DNA of 6,229 bases from JANXVV01 sp038230975 (GCA_038230975.1 JBBRMF010000296.1:1-6229), one strand, 5' to 3'; counted from the stretch's first letter, positions 1-6,199 are shown. Notes: generated by a model not told the origin, from the letters alone. Translations and numbers: made by a program.

Positions 1-821
1 ATATCCACCGAGACCGCATGGTCTCCGGCGTGATTGTACGTGTGCGTCCCGGTGACATCGAACCCACCCGACCCGTTCGCAGTGATCGTGCCGGCAGAGG
101 TTGAGTTGTCACCCCAGTGAATCAAAGCCGTGTAGTCCGCCACCGTGCCGGCCGGATCGGCATCGGTGAAGCTCGCGACTTTCACACCTGCAAGCGAAGT
201 GCCTTCCGTGCCGGTGATATCCGCGCCGGTCGGGCTCAACGCCGCATCCGCGATCGTCGCGGTGTTGCTGTCGTTTGACGTGCCGCCACCGAGGCCGGCG
301 ATCGACACCGTTACAGTCTGCGTGCCTTCTTCAGCGTACAGGTTGCTACCGTTCACATCGAAGCCACCCCCTTGGGCGGCCACCACTGTGCCGCTCGTCG
401 TATGCCCATCACCCCAGACGATGCTTGCGGTGAAATCGGCGGCGATCGCGGCTGCATTTGCATCCGTGAAGTGCGCAACCTTACCACTAAAGCTAATGCC
501 TTCCGTCGGAGCAATGGCATTGGCTGCCAGACTCAATGCAGCGTTGGCGATATGGACTTTGGTGGCTCCGGTGACCACGCCACCGCCCGCTCCGGTGACC
601 GTCGTTACGATGGTCTTATTGCCAGCATGGCTATAATTGTGCCCGCCGATGACATCGAAACCACCATTGACATTGGCTACGACGACACCACTACTCGTAG
701 ACGAATCACCCCAGTTGATCGAAATCGTTGGGAAGTCGGCGGCGACGGCCGAGCCGTTCGGATCGGTGAAGTGCATCAAGATTGTATTGCTGCTAAACGC
801 AGTGCCTTCAACGGCGGCGAT
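1..821 (-). repeat. PKD-like domains 5 to 7 (last one cut by window edge)
   Basis: Three more domains of the WGDG type have core Trp residues at 1172, 1271 and 1371 (DNA 713, 416 and 116), again 99-100 residues apart. They read INWGDS, IVWGDG and IHWGDN. Domain 7 contains HTYNHAGDHAVSVD and runs off the edge, so the number in this array is unknown. Confidence 0.83.
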
Positions 822-3800
822 TACCGCGCCATTGTTGATGAAGGCACTCGCGATGCCGGTATTGAAGCTGTTAGCCACAAGATCGGACTTGCCGTCACCG
901 TTGAAGTCACCGATGACCAGACCGAGCGTTCCGTGGTTGGCAGGCATCGCCATCTGCGTGGCAAACGTGCCGTCACCCTTGTTGAGCAGGATGCTGACGG
1001 TACCGTCGCCTTCATTCGCCACGAGAATATCGGGTTTGCCGGTGTTGTAGAGATCGACGACGGCTAAATCCTGCGTGCCTAAACCCGTAGAGTAGGTCGC
1101 GGCGTTGTAGCCACCCGCACCGTCGTTCGTGAGGACGGAAACAGTGTTATCGCCGGAGTTTGAAACAACCAGATCAAGCTTCGCGTCGCCGTTCAGGTCT
1201 GCGACCTTCACGGAAACTGGTTGCGATCCAACTGAATAAGTACCTGTGATGCTAAATGATCCAGAACCATCGTTAATCATTCGGGCGACAGTGCCATCAA
1301 TCTTGCTGATGACGGCAAGATCAAGAACTCCATCGCCATTCAGATCAACCGCGGTTAACGCAGAGGGATGCTGCCCGGCAGACGAAACGGAAGACGCGGA
1401 AAATGCGCCGGTTCCGTCGCCGGCCAGCAATCGAACGTTCGTTGTACTCGGAGTGACTGCCATGATGTCAATGTTACCGTCACCATTAAAGTCACCCACA
1501 GCCACATCCGTCACCAGGGCACCGATATTGATATTATTCGCGGCGGCGAAGGTACCATCACCGTTACCAAGCGCGACGGAGATCGTATTGTTGTCGTTGA
1601 CGGTGACGAGGTCGAGCTTACCGTCACCGTTGAAATCGCCGGCGGCGACCGTTTGTGAACCATGGCCGATCGTGAGGTCGGTGGGCGATGCGAAAGTGCC
1701 GTTACCGTTGCCGGCCATGTAGGTGACTACATTGCCACCGGTCGCGGAGATCACTCCAACGTATGCGTTATTATTTGTATTGAAAGCCCCGGATATACCG
1801 CGATACAGGTTGCCAGAGGTCGAATAGTCCACGACGGATTGAAACGGGCCATAGGCGCTTAAAGTCTGATTCAGTACCAAAGCATTTGAAGTGGGGTTGG
1901 CAGTGCCACCCCCGGCACCAAGGATCGTGACGGAAACAGCCGGATGACCGCTATGGATATAGTTATGGTCGCCTTGAACAATGAACCCGGGATTGCCGCC
2001 ATTGACGACAACGGTGGTGTTATGATCGAGGGCCGTACCATCGCCCCAGTCGATCGTGGCGGTAAAGTCGCTGGCTGTCGCGCCGGAATTGGCATCGGTG
2101 AAGAATGCCACCGGGGCACCGCTGAATGGGATCGCTTCAGTGAACTGACCGCCGGGTGAGGTTGCAGACAGCGCGGCGTTATTCACGGCAACGGTTACAT
2201 TCTGGCTGGCGGTTTGACCGTCAACACTGGTGATGCTGACGCTGGCCGATTTGTTGCCGGAGTGAACATAGCTATGCGTTCCCTGGACCTTGTAACCACC
2301 GGCCCCATTGCTGGAAACCGTTCCGGCGGAGTCCGACGAACCATCGCCCCAATGAATGGTAGCGCTGAATTCCGCGGCACTGCCATACGGATTCGCATCG
2401 GTGAAGTTAGCGATCGTCTGAGTCGCCGAAGAGCCTTCGGTAAATGCCGGTGTACCCGCTGCTGGAGTGAGCGGTGCATCGGCGATGGTGGCGGTGTAGG
2501 TGGCGGTGGTCTTGGACCCGCCGATATCGCTAATTTTAACGGCCACGGTTGGGGCTGACTTGTGCTGCCAAACGTGCGTGGCGGTCACATGGAAAGCCCC
2601 ACCCCCGTCGCTGACGATCGTTCCATTGGTGCTCGTGCCATCGCCCCATTGGATCACCGCCGTAAAATCGCTGAGTGGCGCAGCGGTATTGGCGTCGTTA
2701 AATGAAGCAACCGTATTGCTGAAAGCGGCGCCTTCATCGACGGCGATGACCACACCCGAAGAGGTCAGCGCCGCATCCCGAACAATCGCCTGCGCCGTGG
2801 ATTGAGAAGTGGTGCCGAGCGTGTCTTGTACGGTGACGGTCGCCGTATAGACACCTTCTTCCGCATACGTGTGCGAGCCGGCTACGCTAAAATGGCCGCC
2901 GCCGAACGTAATGGTTCCGGCACTGGCAGACGTGCCATCCCCCCAGTTGATCGACGCCGTATAGTCACCGACGACAGTTCCAGATTCGCTATCGGTGAAG
3001 GTTGCCACAGCCACGCCGGCGAGCGCTTCGCCTTCATGGATATCCTGTGCAATGCCAACGGTCGTGATGTGCTTGTCAAGCAGTACGCTGACGTTATCGG
3101 TATTATGGTTGACGACCGCCAGATCACTGGAACCATCGCCATTGAAATCCCCGGTCACTATGGCTTGCGGGTTCGTGCCTACAGATTTATTGGTTGCAGC
3201 GCTGAAGCTTCCATCGCCGTGACCTGAGAGAATGCTGACGCTATCGGAGTCGGCATTGACGACCGCCAGATCCATCTTCGAATCATTGTTGAAGTCGCCA
3301 GCGGAAATCGCAAGCGGACCAAACGCGACGCCATAATTCGTCGGAGCGCCAAACGATCCGTCGCCCGCACCAAGCAGGACACTGACGTTGTCGCCGGTTG
3401 CGTTGACGACGGCCAAGTCCATATTCGAGTCGCCATTAAAAAGCCCCGTGACCAGACCGGTGGGAGTGATTCCAGCAGCAAACACGTGAGCCGCGCCAAA
3501 ACCACCACTGCCATTGCTGAGAAGGACACTGACGCCACCTCCGTCATCCGTGACGGCCAGATCGATTTTCTGATCGCCGTTGAAATCTGCCGCCGCGATC
3601 GCATTGGGGCCGGTGCCGCCCGCGCTCAACGTTTGCGGCGAACCGAAGGTGCCGTTCCCATTGCCGGCCAGGACAGTGATCGTATTGGCAACATAATTCG
3701 TCACCGCCAAATCGATCCTACCATTACCAGTAAAATCACCGGCGACGATGGCTACGGGATCCGTGCCAACGTTGTAGGCTACTAAGGAATTGAACCCACC

Positions 3801-4226
3801 GCTGCCATTGTTGAGCAACACACTGATTTTGTTGCCGGCGCCGTCGGCGACGGCAATGTCAAGCTTGCCATCTCCGTTGAAGTCGCCGGCGACCACCGCT
3901 AGTGGACCGCTCCCCGCAGCGTAATTGGTCGCCGCCCCAAACGTGCCGTTCCCATTGCCAGAAAGAACGCTTACGTTGTTGCCCGTCTGATTTGCCACAA
4001 CCAGATCGAGCTTACCGTCGCCGTTGAAATCGCCTTTGGCAACCGCGCTCGGTCCGACGCCGGCGTTGTAGTTCACCGCGGGTTGGAAGCCGCTCACGCT
4101 CAGCAGCATTCGACTTTCAAGCGGTTCCATCGCGCGTTCGATCGCACGTTGCCGTTTGGCCTTCTTCTTAAGATTGGCCTTGACTGATGAAGAATTAACG
4201 TTTTGATTCGAACTTGGCTTTGACAC
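1..4226 (-). CDS. Giant FG-GAP/VCBS and PKD-like repeat protein with LEPR-XLL-type N-terminus (3' end outside window)
   Basis: The minus-strand frame is open from a stop at 4404-4406 to the window edge and gives 1408 codons, so the C-terminus is missing. I chose the GTG at 4226: AGGTG lies 5 nt upstream (4232-4236), and this start keeps the whole basic leader. The ATG at 4130 would begin at MEPLESR, has no Shine-Dalgarno and would cut the leader. Order: basic Ser/Lys/Arg leader (1-32), LESRMLLS (36-43), seven FG-GAP repeats (about 47-393), four PKD-like domains (394-794), seven FG-GAP repeats (795-1135), then three PKD-like domains. Most FG-GAP repeats carry a DxNxDGxxD loop, known in this family to bind calcium. 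No classical hydrophobic signal peptide or enzymatic domain is visible. By family, it is probably a secreted or surface protein in adhesion, matrix or ligand binding; the actual function is unknown. A C-terminal anchor or sorting domain may lie beyond the window. Confidence 0.93.
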   Translation of the reverse strand, partial: MSKPSSNQNVNSSSVKANLKKKAKRQRAIERAMEPLESRMLLSVSGFQPAVNYNAGVGPSAVAKGDFNGDGKLDLVVANQTGNNVSVLSGNGNGTFGAATNYAAGSGPLAVVAGDFNGDGKLDIAVADGAGNKISVLLNNGSGGFNSLVAYNVGTDPVAIVAGDFTGNGRIDLAVTNYVANTITVLAGNGNGTFGSPQTLSAGGTGPNAIAAADFNGDQKIDLAVTDDGGGVSVLLSNGSGGFGAAHVFAAGITPTGLVTGLFNGDSNMDLAVVNATGDNVSVLLGAGDGSFGAPTNYGVAFGPLAISAGDFNNDSKMDLAVVNADSDSVSILSGHGDGSFSAATNKSVGTNPQAIVTGDFNGDGSSDLAVVNHNTDNVSVLLDKHITTVGIAQDIHEGEALAGVAVATFTDSESGTVVGDYTASINWGDGTSASAGTITFGGGHFSVAGSHTYAEEGVYTATVTVQDTLGTTSQSTAQAIVRDAALTSSGVVIAVDEGAAFSNTVASFNDANTAAPLSDFTAVIQWGDGTSTNGTIVSDGGGAFHVTATHVWQHKSAPTVAVKISDIGGSKTTATYTATIADAPLTPAAGTPAFTEGSSATQTIANFTDANPYGSAAEFSATIHWGDGSSDSAGTVSSNGAGGYKVQGTHSYVHSGNKSASVSITSVDGQTASQNVTVAVNNAALSATSPGGQFTEAIPFSGAPVAFFTDANSGATASDFTATIDWGDGTALDHNTTVVVNGGNPGFIVQGDHNYIHSGHPAVSVTILGAGGGTANPTSNALVLNQTLSAYGPFQSVVDYSTSGNLYRGISGAFNTNNNAYVGVISATGGNVVTYMAGNGNGTFASPTDLTIGHGSQTVAAGDFNGDGKLDLVTVNDNNTISVALGNGDGTFAAANNINIGALVTDVAVGDFNGDGNIDIMAVTPSTTNVRLLAGDGTGAFSASSVSSAGQHPSALTAVDLNGDGVLDLAVISKIDGTVARMINDGSGSFSITGTYSVGSQPVSVKVADLNGDAKLDLVVSNSGDNTVSVLTNDGAGGYNAATYSTGLGTQDLAVVDLYNTGKPDILVANEGDGTVSILLNKGDGTFATQMAMPANHGTLGLVIGDFNGDGKSDLVANSFNTGIASAFINNGAVIAAVEGTAFSSNTILMHFTDPNGSAVAADFPTISINWGDSSTSSGVVVANVNGGFDVIGGHNYSHAGNKTIVTTVTGAGGGVVTGATKVHIANAALSLAANAIAPTEGISFSGKVAHFTDANAAAIAADFTASIVWGDGHTTSGTVVAAQGGGFDVNGSNLYAEEGTQTVTVSIAGLGGGTSNDSNTATIADAALSPTGADITGTEGTSLAGVKVASFTDADPAGTVADYTALIHWGDNSTSAGTITANGSGGFDVTGTHTYNHAGDHAVSVD
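822..1844 (-). repeat. Second FG-GAP/VCBS block, seven repeats with a degenerate first repeat
   Basis: Repeats start at residues 813 (degenerate, GAFNTNNNAYVGV), 863, 911, 960, 1009, 1057 and 1106 (DNA 1790, 1640, 1496, 1349, 1202, 1058 and 911). The first keeps the strand pattern and the later GNGNGTF but has lost every calcium-loop acidic residue. The sixth (VDLYNTGKPD) is also weak. As in the first block, a half repeat (FQSVVDY, from residue 795) comes before the first repeat and the last repeat stops after its first half, so seven closed blades can be counted. Confidence 0.85.
1845..3047 (-). repeat. Four tandem PKD-like WGDG domains
   Basis: Four beta-sandwich-type domains of about 99 residues have core Trp residues at 428, 527, 626 and 727 (DNA 2945, 2648, 2351 and 2048) in INWGDG, IQWGDG, IHWGDG and IDWGDG. 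Each has an EG or EA entry strand, FTDAN or similar, DFTATI before the WGDG, then G.F.V.G.H.Y and a closing TV.I strand. These match PKD-like domains, which usually act as extracellular spacers or sugar/protein-binding modules. The last about 25 residues (770-794) are a linker to the second propeller. Confidence 0.85.
3048..4088 (-). repeat. First FG-GAP/VCBS block, seven repeats (predicted beta-propeller)
   Basis: Seven protein repeats start at residues 65, 114, 163, 213, 261, 310 and 359 (DNA 4034, 3887, 3740, 3590, 3446, 3299 and 3152), a period of 48-50 residues. The consensus is GDFNGDGKLDLAVVN, then VSVLLGNGDGTF, then a Y..G..P stretch. Ca-loop residues weaken in repeats 3 (GDFTGNGRID), 5 (GLFNGDSNMD) and 6 (GDFNNDSKMD). 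A half repeat (FQPAVNYNAGVGPSAVA, 47-63) precedes repeat 1, while repeat 7 lacks that half. This is the pattern of a ring closed by pairing the N- and C-terminal strands. Seven FG-GAP repeats form a seven-bladed propeller in integrin alpha chains. Confidence 0.88.
4098..4226 (-). other. N-terminal leader with LESRMLLS (LEPR-XLL-type motif)
   Basis: Residues 1-43 from the GTG start: a Ser/Asn-rich beginning (MSKPSSNQNVNSSS), a strongly basic run (KKKAKRQR around 20-27), then MEPLESRMLLS. The motif matches the LEPR-XLL signature seen at the N-termini of very long repeat proteins, especially in planctomycetes. Its role is not established; a sorting or export role is an inference from its fixed N-terminal position. 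There is no hydrophobic core of the kind found in Sec signal peptides. Confidence 0.7.
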
Positions 4227-4231
4227 GTAGA

Positions 4232-4236
4232 CACCT
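4232..4236 (-). promoter_or_regulatory. Shine-Dalgarno AGGTG for the giant repeat protein
   Basis: On the minus strand AGGTG lies 5 nt before the GTG at 4226. It matches part of the anti-SD complement AGGAGGTG and decides between this start and the SD-less ATG at 4130. Confidence 0.5.
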
Positions 4237-4599
4237 GGCCTTTTGATGCGTGAAACGACTGGAGTCCTTACGACAAACTGCGACGATTCGCAGGCAACTT
4301 GCCCGCTCGGTACGCATTCCCGCGTCCTGCCAGCGCAGCTTGTCGAGATCCACAAACCCTCACAACTCGAACTATTTCGGATGCGTTTGGGCAGGACTAA
4401 ACGTTAAAAATGAGATTTGCGACGTCTGTAGCGGCCAGGCGGAACGCCCGGTTGTTAGGGGGTGCATCAACTGCACGGCATGAAATCTGATTGATGACCG
4501 GTAATTTCACCGGTTCCTACTTCAGTGCTGCGTAACACTATTGAGGAAAGGCGTGTTATCGGAGATATCGCTCGCAGGAACCTACAAAACGAATACTAA

Positions 4600-4658
4600 T
4601 TTGTACGTCCTGCATGGCAAAAATAATTTTGCAAGGAGAGTACAATAGTTTTGTACGT
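4600..4658. promoter_or_regulatory. Repeated TTTGTACGT with an inverted repeat (operator candidate)
   Basis: TTTGTACGT occurs at 4600-4608 and again at 4650-4658, 50 bp apart. The second copy overlaps a perfect inverted repeat GTACAA-tagtt-TTGTAC (4640-4656). The AT-rich setting upstream of the giant gene fits a regulator site or promoter region. No regulator family is recognised. Confidence 0.3.
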
Positions 4659-4683
4659 TTCTACGGGAGTGACCGCAAGATAC

Positions 4684-4720
4684 CCCTAATAGCCCCGGGC
4701 ATGCAGGCGGCTATGTAGGG
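4684..4720 (-). terminator. Candidate hairpin terminator after the aldo/keto reductase gene
   Basis: CCCTA+ATAGCC (4684-4694) pairs with GGCTAT-g-TAGGG (4709-4720), an 11-bp stem with one bulged G and a 14-nt loop. It starts 14 nt after the reductase stop codon. No T-tract follows on the minus strand, so an intrinsic terminator is only moderately supported; it may instead protect the mRNA 3' end. Confidence 0.4.
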
Positions 4721-4734
4721 TGGGCGACGCCAAT

Positions 4735-5673
4735 CTACTGCGGATCGTTATTCTCCGGCCGCCCCTCAATATAAAACCAATTGTGGATCGGCTTCAGAAT
4801 CTCCTGCACTTCCTGCATCAACTTTTCATCTACCGGTTCGGCGGCCCACTTAGCCCAGGCCTCGACATTTTTCGGGTTCGCCGAACCGACGACGCACGTA
4901 GTCATGTCCGGGTTGCGGATGGAAAACTGCAGCGCGAGTTTGGCGAGGTCGCTGCCATTTTCCATAGCGTGTTTGGCGGCTTTGGCGGCAATCTCGCGGA
5001 CAAAGGGCGTCGCTTTATGCCAGGCGGGGAGAGTGGCGTTGGTCAGTAGCCGTGCGCTGAAGGGGGCGGCGTTCATGATGCCAACGCCCTTTTGCTTCAG
5101 GTACGGCACCAGATCGGCGAGCATCGTGTTCTGCAGCGTGTAGTGGTTGTAGCTGAGGATCACATCCAGCGGGGCCCGATCCGCGACGAACTTGAACATC
5201 TTCATCGGGTACCCACTGACACCGATGAATTTGATCTTCCCCTGCTGCTGAAGTTTCCGCATGGCCGGCAACGTTTCGTCCACGATCTGATTCATGTCGA
5301 CAAATTCCAGATCATGGCAAAGCATGATATCCAGATGATCGACCTTCATGCGCTCCAGGCTGATGTCGACACTTTCCACAACACGCCGTGCCGAAAAATC
5401 AAAATGTGCGCCAGCGTATCGACCGAGCTTGGAACCAAGAATGTATGAATCGCGCGGTACCCCGCGCAACGCGACCCCCAGCAGCACTTCCGACATGCCC
5501 CGGCCATAGAAGGGCGAGGTATCGATGAAATTCATTCCGCAATCCAGCGCGACGCGAACAGATCGCAACGCTTCATTCAAATCGACCTCGCGAAATTCCT
5601 GGCCGAGTGACGATGCGCCGAAGCTGAGGATGGGGAGATTCAAACCGGTGTTGCCGAGAGTGCGATGTTGCAT
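4735..5673 (-). CDS. Aldo/keto reductase, L-galactose/L-fucose dehydrogenase-like
   Basis: This 312-residue protein is a full-length AKR (usual size 310-340). It probably oxidises an aldose such as L-fucose or L-galactose at C1 to the lactone with NAD(P)+ in the cytoplasm. The AKR tetrad is present: Asp51 and Tyr56 (NFIDTSPFYG), Lys82 (LGSKLGRY) and His120 (MLCHDLEF). The cofactor-end segment VVGSANPKNV is at 261-270. K.GRY...FDFSA, the HDLEF segment, the ETLPAM.KL..QGKIKFIG stretch and WH.A resemble plant L-galactose dehydrogenase, as recalled. The ATG at 5673 gives MQHRTLGNTGLNLP, the normal family start. An upstream in-frame GTG (5748) would add 25 residues encoded almost wholly by the palindrome, so I reject it. 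No Shine-Dalgarno is visible (CCACCAGACT precedes the ATG). It follows a fucose-type mutarotase, which supports a 6-deoxyhexose or galactose substrate; the exact sugar is inferred. Confidence 0.93.
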   Translation of the reverse strand: MQHRTLGNTGLNLPILSFGASSLGQEFREVDLNEALRSVRVALDCGMNFIDTSPFYGRGMSEVLLGVALRGVPRDSYILGSKLGRYAGAHFDFSARRVVESVDISLERMKVDHLDIMLCHDLEFVDMNQIVDETLPAMRKLQQQGKIKFIGVSGYPMKMFKFVADRAPLDVILSYNHYTLQNTMLADLVPYLKQKGVGIMNAAPFSARLLTNATLPAWHKATPFVREIAAKAAKHAMENGSDLAKLALQFSIRNPDMTTCVVGSANPKNVEAWAKWAAEPVDEKLMQEVQEILKPIHNWFYIEGRPENNDPQ

Positions 5674-5678
5674 AGTCT

Positions 5679-5749
5679 GGTGGCATGGGCGTCTCGCCCG
5701 TGTTCTTTCTTTGATCGGGAGAAGACACGGGCGAGACGCCCATGCCACC
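5679..5749. repeat. Perfect 25-bp inverted repeat, REPIN-like palindrome
   Basis: The arms at 5679-5703 and 5725-5749 are perfect reverse complements separated by 21 nt. The left arm begins GGTGGCATGGGCGTC. Each arm also contains its own small hairpin, GGGCG-TCT-CGCCC (5687-5699) and GGGCG-AGA-CGCCC (5729-5741), so the element can be read as two inverted REP-like units. It lies directly after the mutarotase stop and 5 nt before the reductase ATG. Translated, it gives the HGRDAHAT/WHGRLARV peptides that I recall from spurious proteins in planctomycete and verrucomicrobial genomes. No transposase lies nearby. Confidence 0.9.
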
Positions 5750-6193
5750 TCACATTCTGACGCCGATACTCAACAGCAAATTCGCAAACCGCTGTTGATC
5801 CGCCGTCTGAATCGTCAGCACATGATCCTTCGTATCGACGGCTTTATAGAAGGCCCATTTCTCAATCGGCTTCAATTCCAACGGCAAGCCCGACTTCTTA
5901 AACACACCGCGATATTGATCCCACACCGGCGGGTCTTCATGGAGCGCATAGGGCCCGGTGGTTTCATACATCATCGTGTTGGCTTCCTCGATCGGGATGG
6001 CCGAAACCAACGCCTCAAGCACTTGCGTGCAGGTTGGAAGCCCCGGCATCAATTGCAAACTCACCAACTCCGCGTTGGGGCCAAGCGTCGACGAAGCCGG
6101 ATAGTTGCCATCGGCGATGAGGATTTTGCCGTGATGGCCCGCGCGAGCGAGAACTTCGAGAATTTTGGGGTGAAGTAGGGTTTGTTTGAGCAA
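5750..6193 (-). CDS. fucU: RbsD/FucU-family sugar mutarotase (probable L-fucose mutarotase)
   Basis: This 147-residue protein would interconvert sugar anomers (alpha/beta L-fucose in FucU, pyranose forms of ribose in RbsD) in the cytoplasm and feed a downstream enzyme. It matches FucU along its length: MLKQTLLHPKILEVLARAGH at the start, IADGNYPASS, PGLPTCTQVLEAL, EKWAFYKAV (111-119) and FANLLLSIGV near the end. The family's catalytic pair falls at His20 and Asp28. The start is a TTG at 6193 with GGAG 6 nt upstream; an in-frame TTG at 6205 would add four residues (METL) and overlap that GGAG. Position 136 is Phe where RbsD and FucU normally have Tyr before x-Asn (FAN instead of YxN). It lies 76 nt upstream of the aldo/keto reductase on the same strand. 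FucU is preferred over RbsD because of the MLK start, the AFY motif and the dehydrogenase neighbour. Confidence 0.88.
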   Translation of the reverse strand: MLKQTLLHPKILEVLARAGHHGKILIADGNYPASSTLGPNAELVSLQLMPGLPTCTQVLEALVSAIPIEEANTMMYETTGPYALHEDPPVWDQYRGVFKKSGLPLELKPIEKWAFYKAVDTKDHVLTIQTADQQRFANLLLSIGVRM

Positions 6194-6199
6194 GAGAGT

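Larger units (their letters stand above)
4227..4734. other. Non-coding stretch between the giant gene and the aldo/keto reductase
   Basis: About 500 bases hold no convincing gene on either strand. The stretch must carry the promoter and leader of the giant gene, but I found no pair of boxes good enough to call. It holds small hairpins at 4278-4293 (CTGCGA/TCGCAG, 4-nt loop), 4462-4476 (GTGCA/TGCAC) and 4497-4514 (ACCGGT/ACCGGT, 6-nt loop), the TTTGTACGT elements at 4600-4658, and a larger stem at 4684-4720. It is visibly more AT-rich around 4590-4660 than the flanking genes. Confidence 0.6.

Noticed and set aside
145..3785. Many open frames on the plus strand (for example 145-636, 637-1050, 1246-1722, 2802-3227) and short minus-strand frames (821-1015, 3179-3604)
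   Set aside because: They overlap the single continuous minus-strand frame that gives clean FG-GAP and PKD repeats. Their products are low-complexity and Ser/Pro/Ala- or Arg-rich, with no family resemblance.
800..4040. Regularly spaced similar DNA segments (about 147-150 bp) that could suggest a CRISPR or tandem DNA array
   Set aside because: The units are diverged in DNA, stay in frame and encode FG-GAP repeats; spacing and length do not fit CRISPR.
4227..4403. Possible extension of the giant protein upstream of 4226 (the frame is open to 4403)
   Set aside because: Only a TTG at 4355 and a CTG at 4394 could start it, and the residues look like random coding. GTG 4226 has an AGGTG site and gives a typical leader.
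4250..4483. Plus-strand frame of 77 codons with CDVC and CINC near its end
   Set aside because: The Cys pairs look zinc-ribbon-like, but the rest is Arg/Ser-rich with no hydrophobic pattern, there is no Shine-Dalgarno, and it covers the leader of the giant gene.
5674..5748. 25-residue N-terminal extension of the aldo/keto reductase from a GTG at 5748
   Set aside because: It is translated from the palindrome (AWASRPC...RARRPC) and has no counterpart in the family; MQHRTLGNTG is the normal start.
5525..6178. 217-codon plus-strand frame containing WHGRLARV and HGRDAHAT
   Set aside because: It is antisense to fucU and the start of the reductase gene and crosses the palindrome. Such peptides are typical spurious translations of this repeat.
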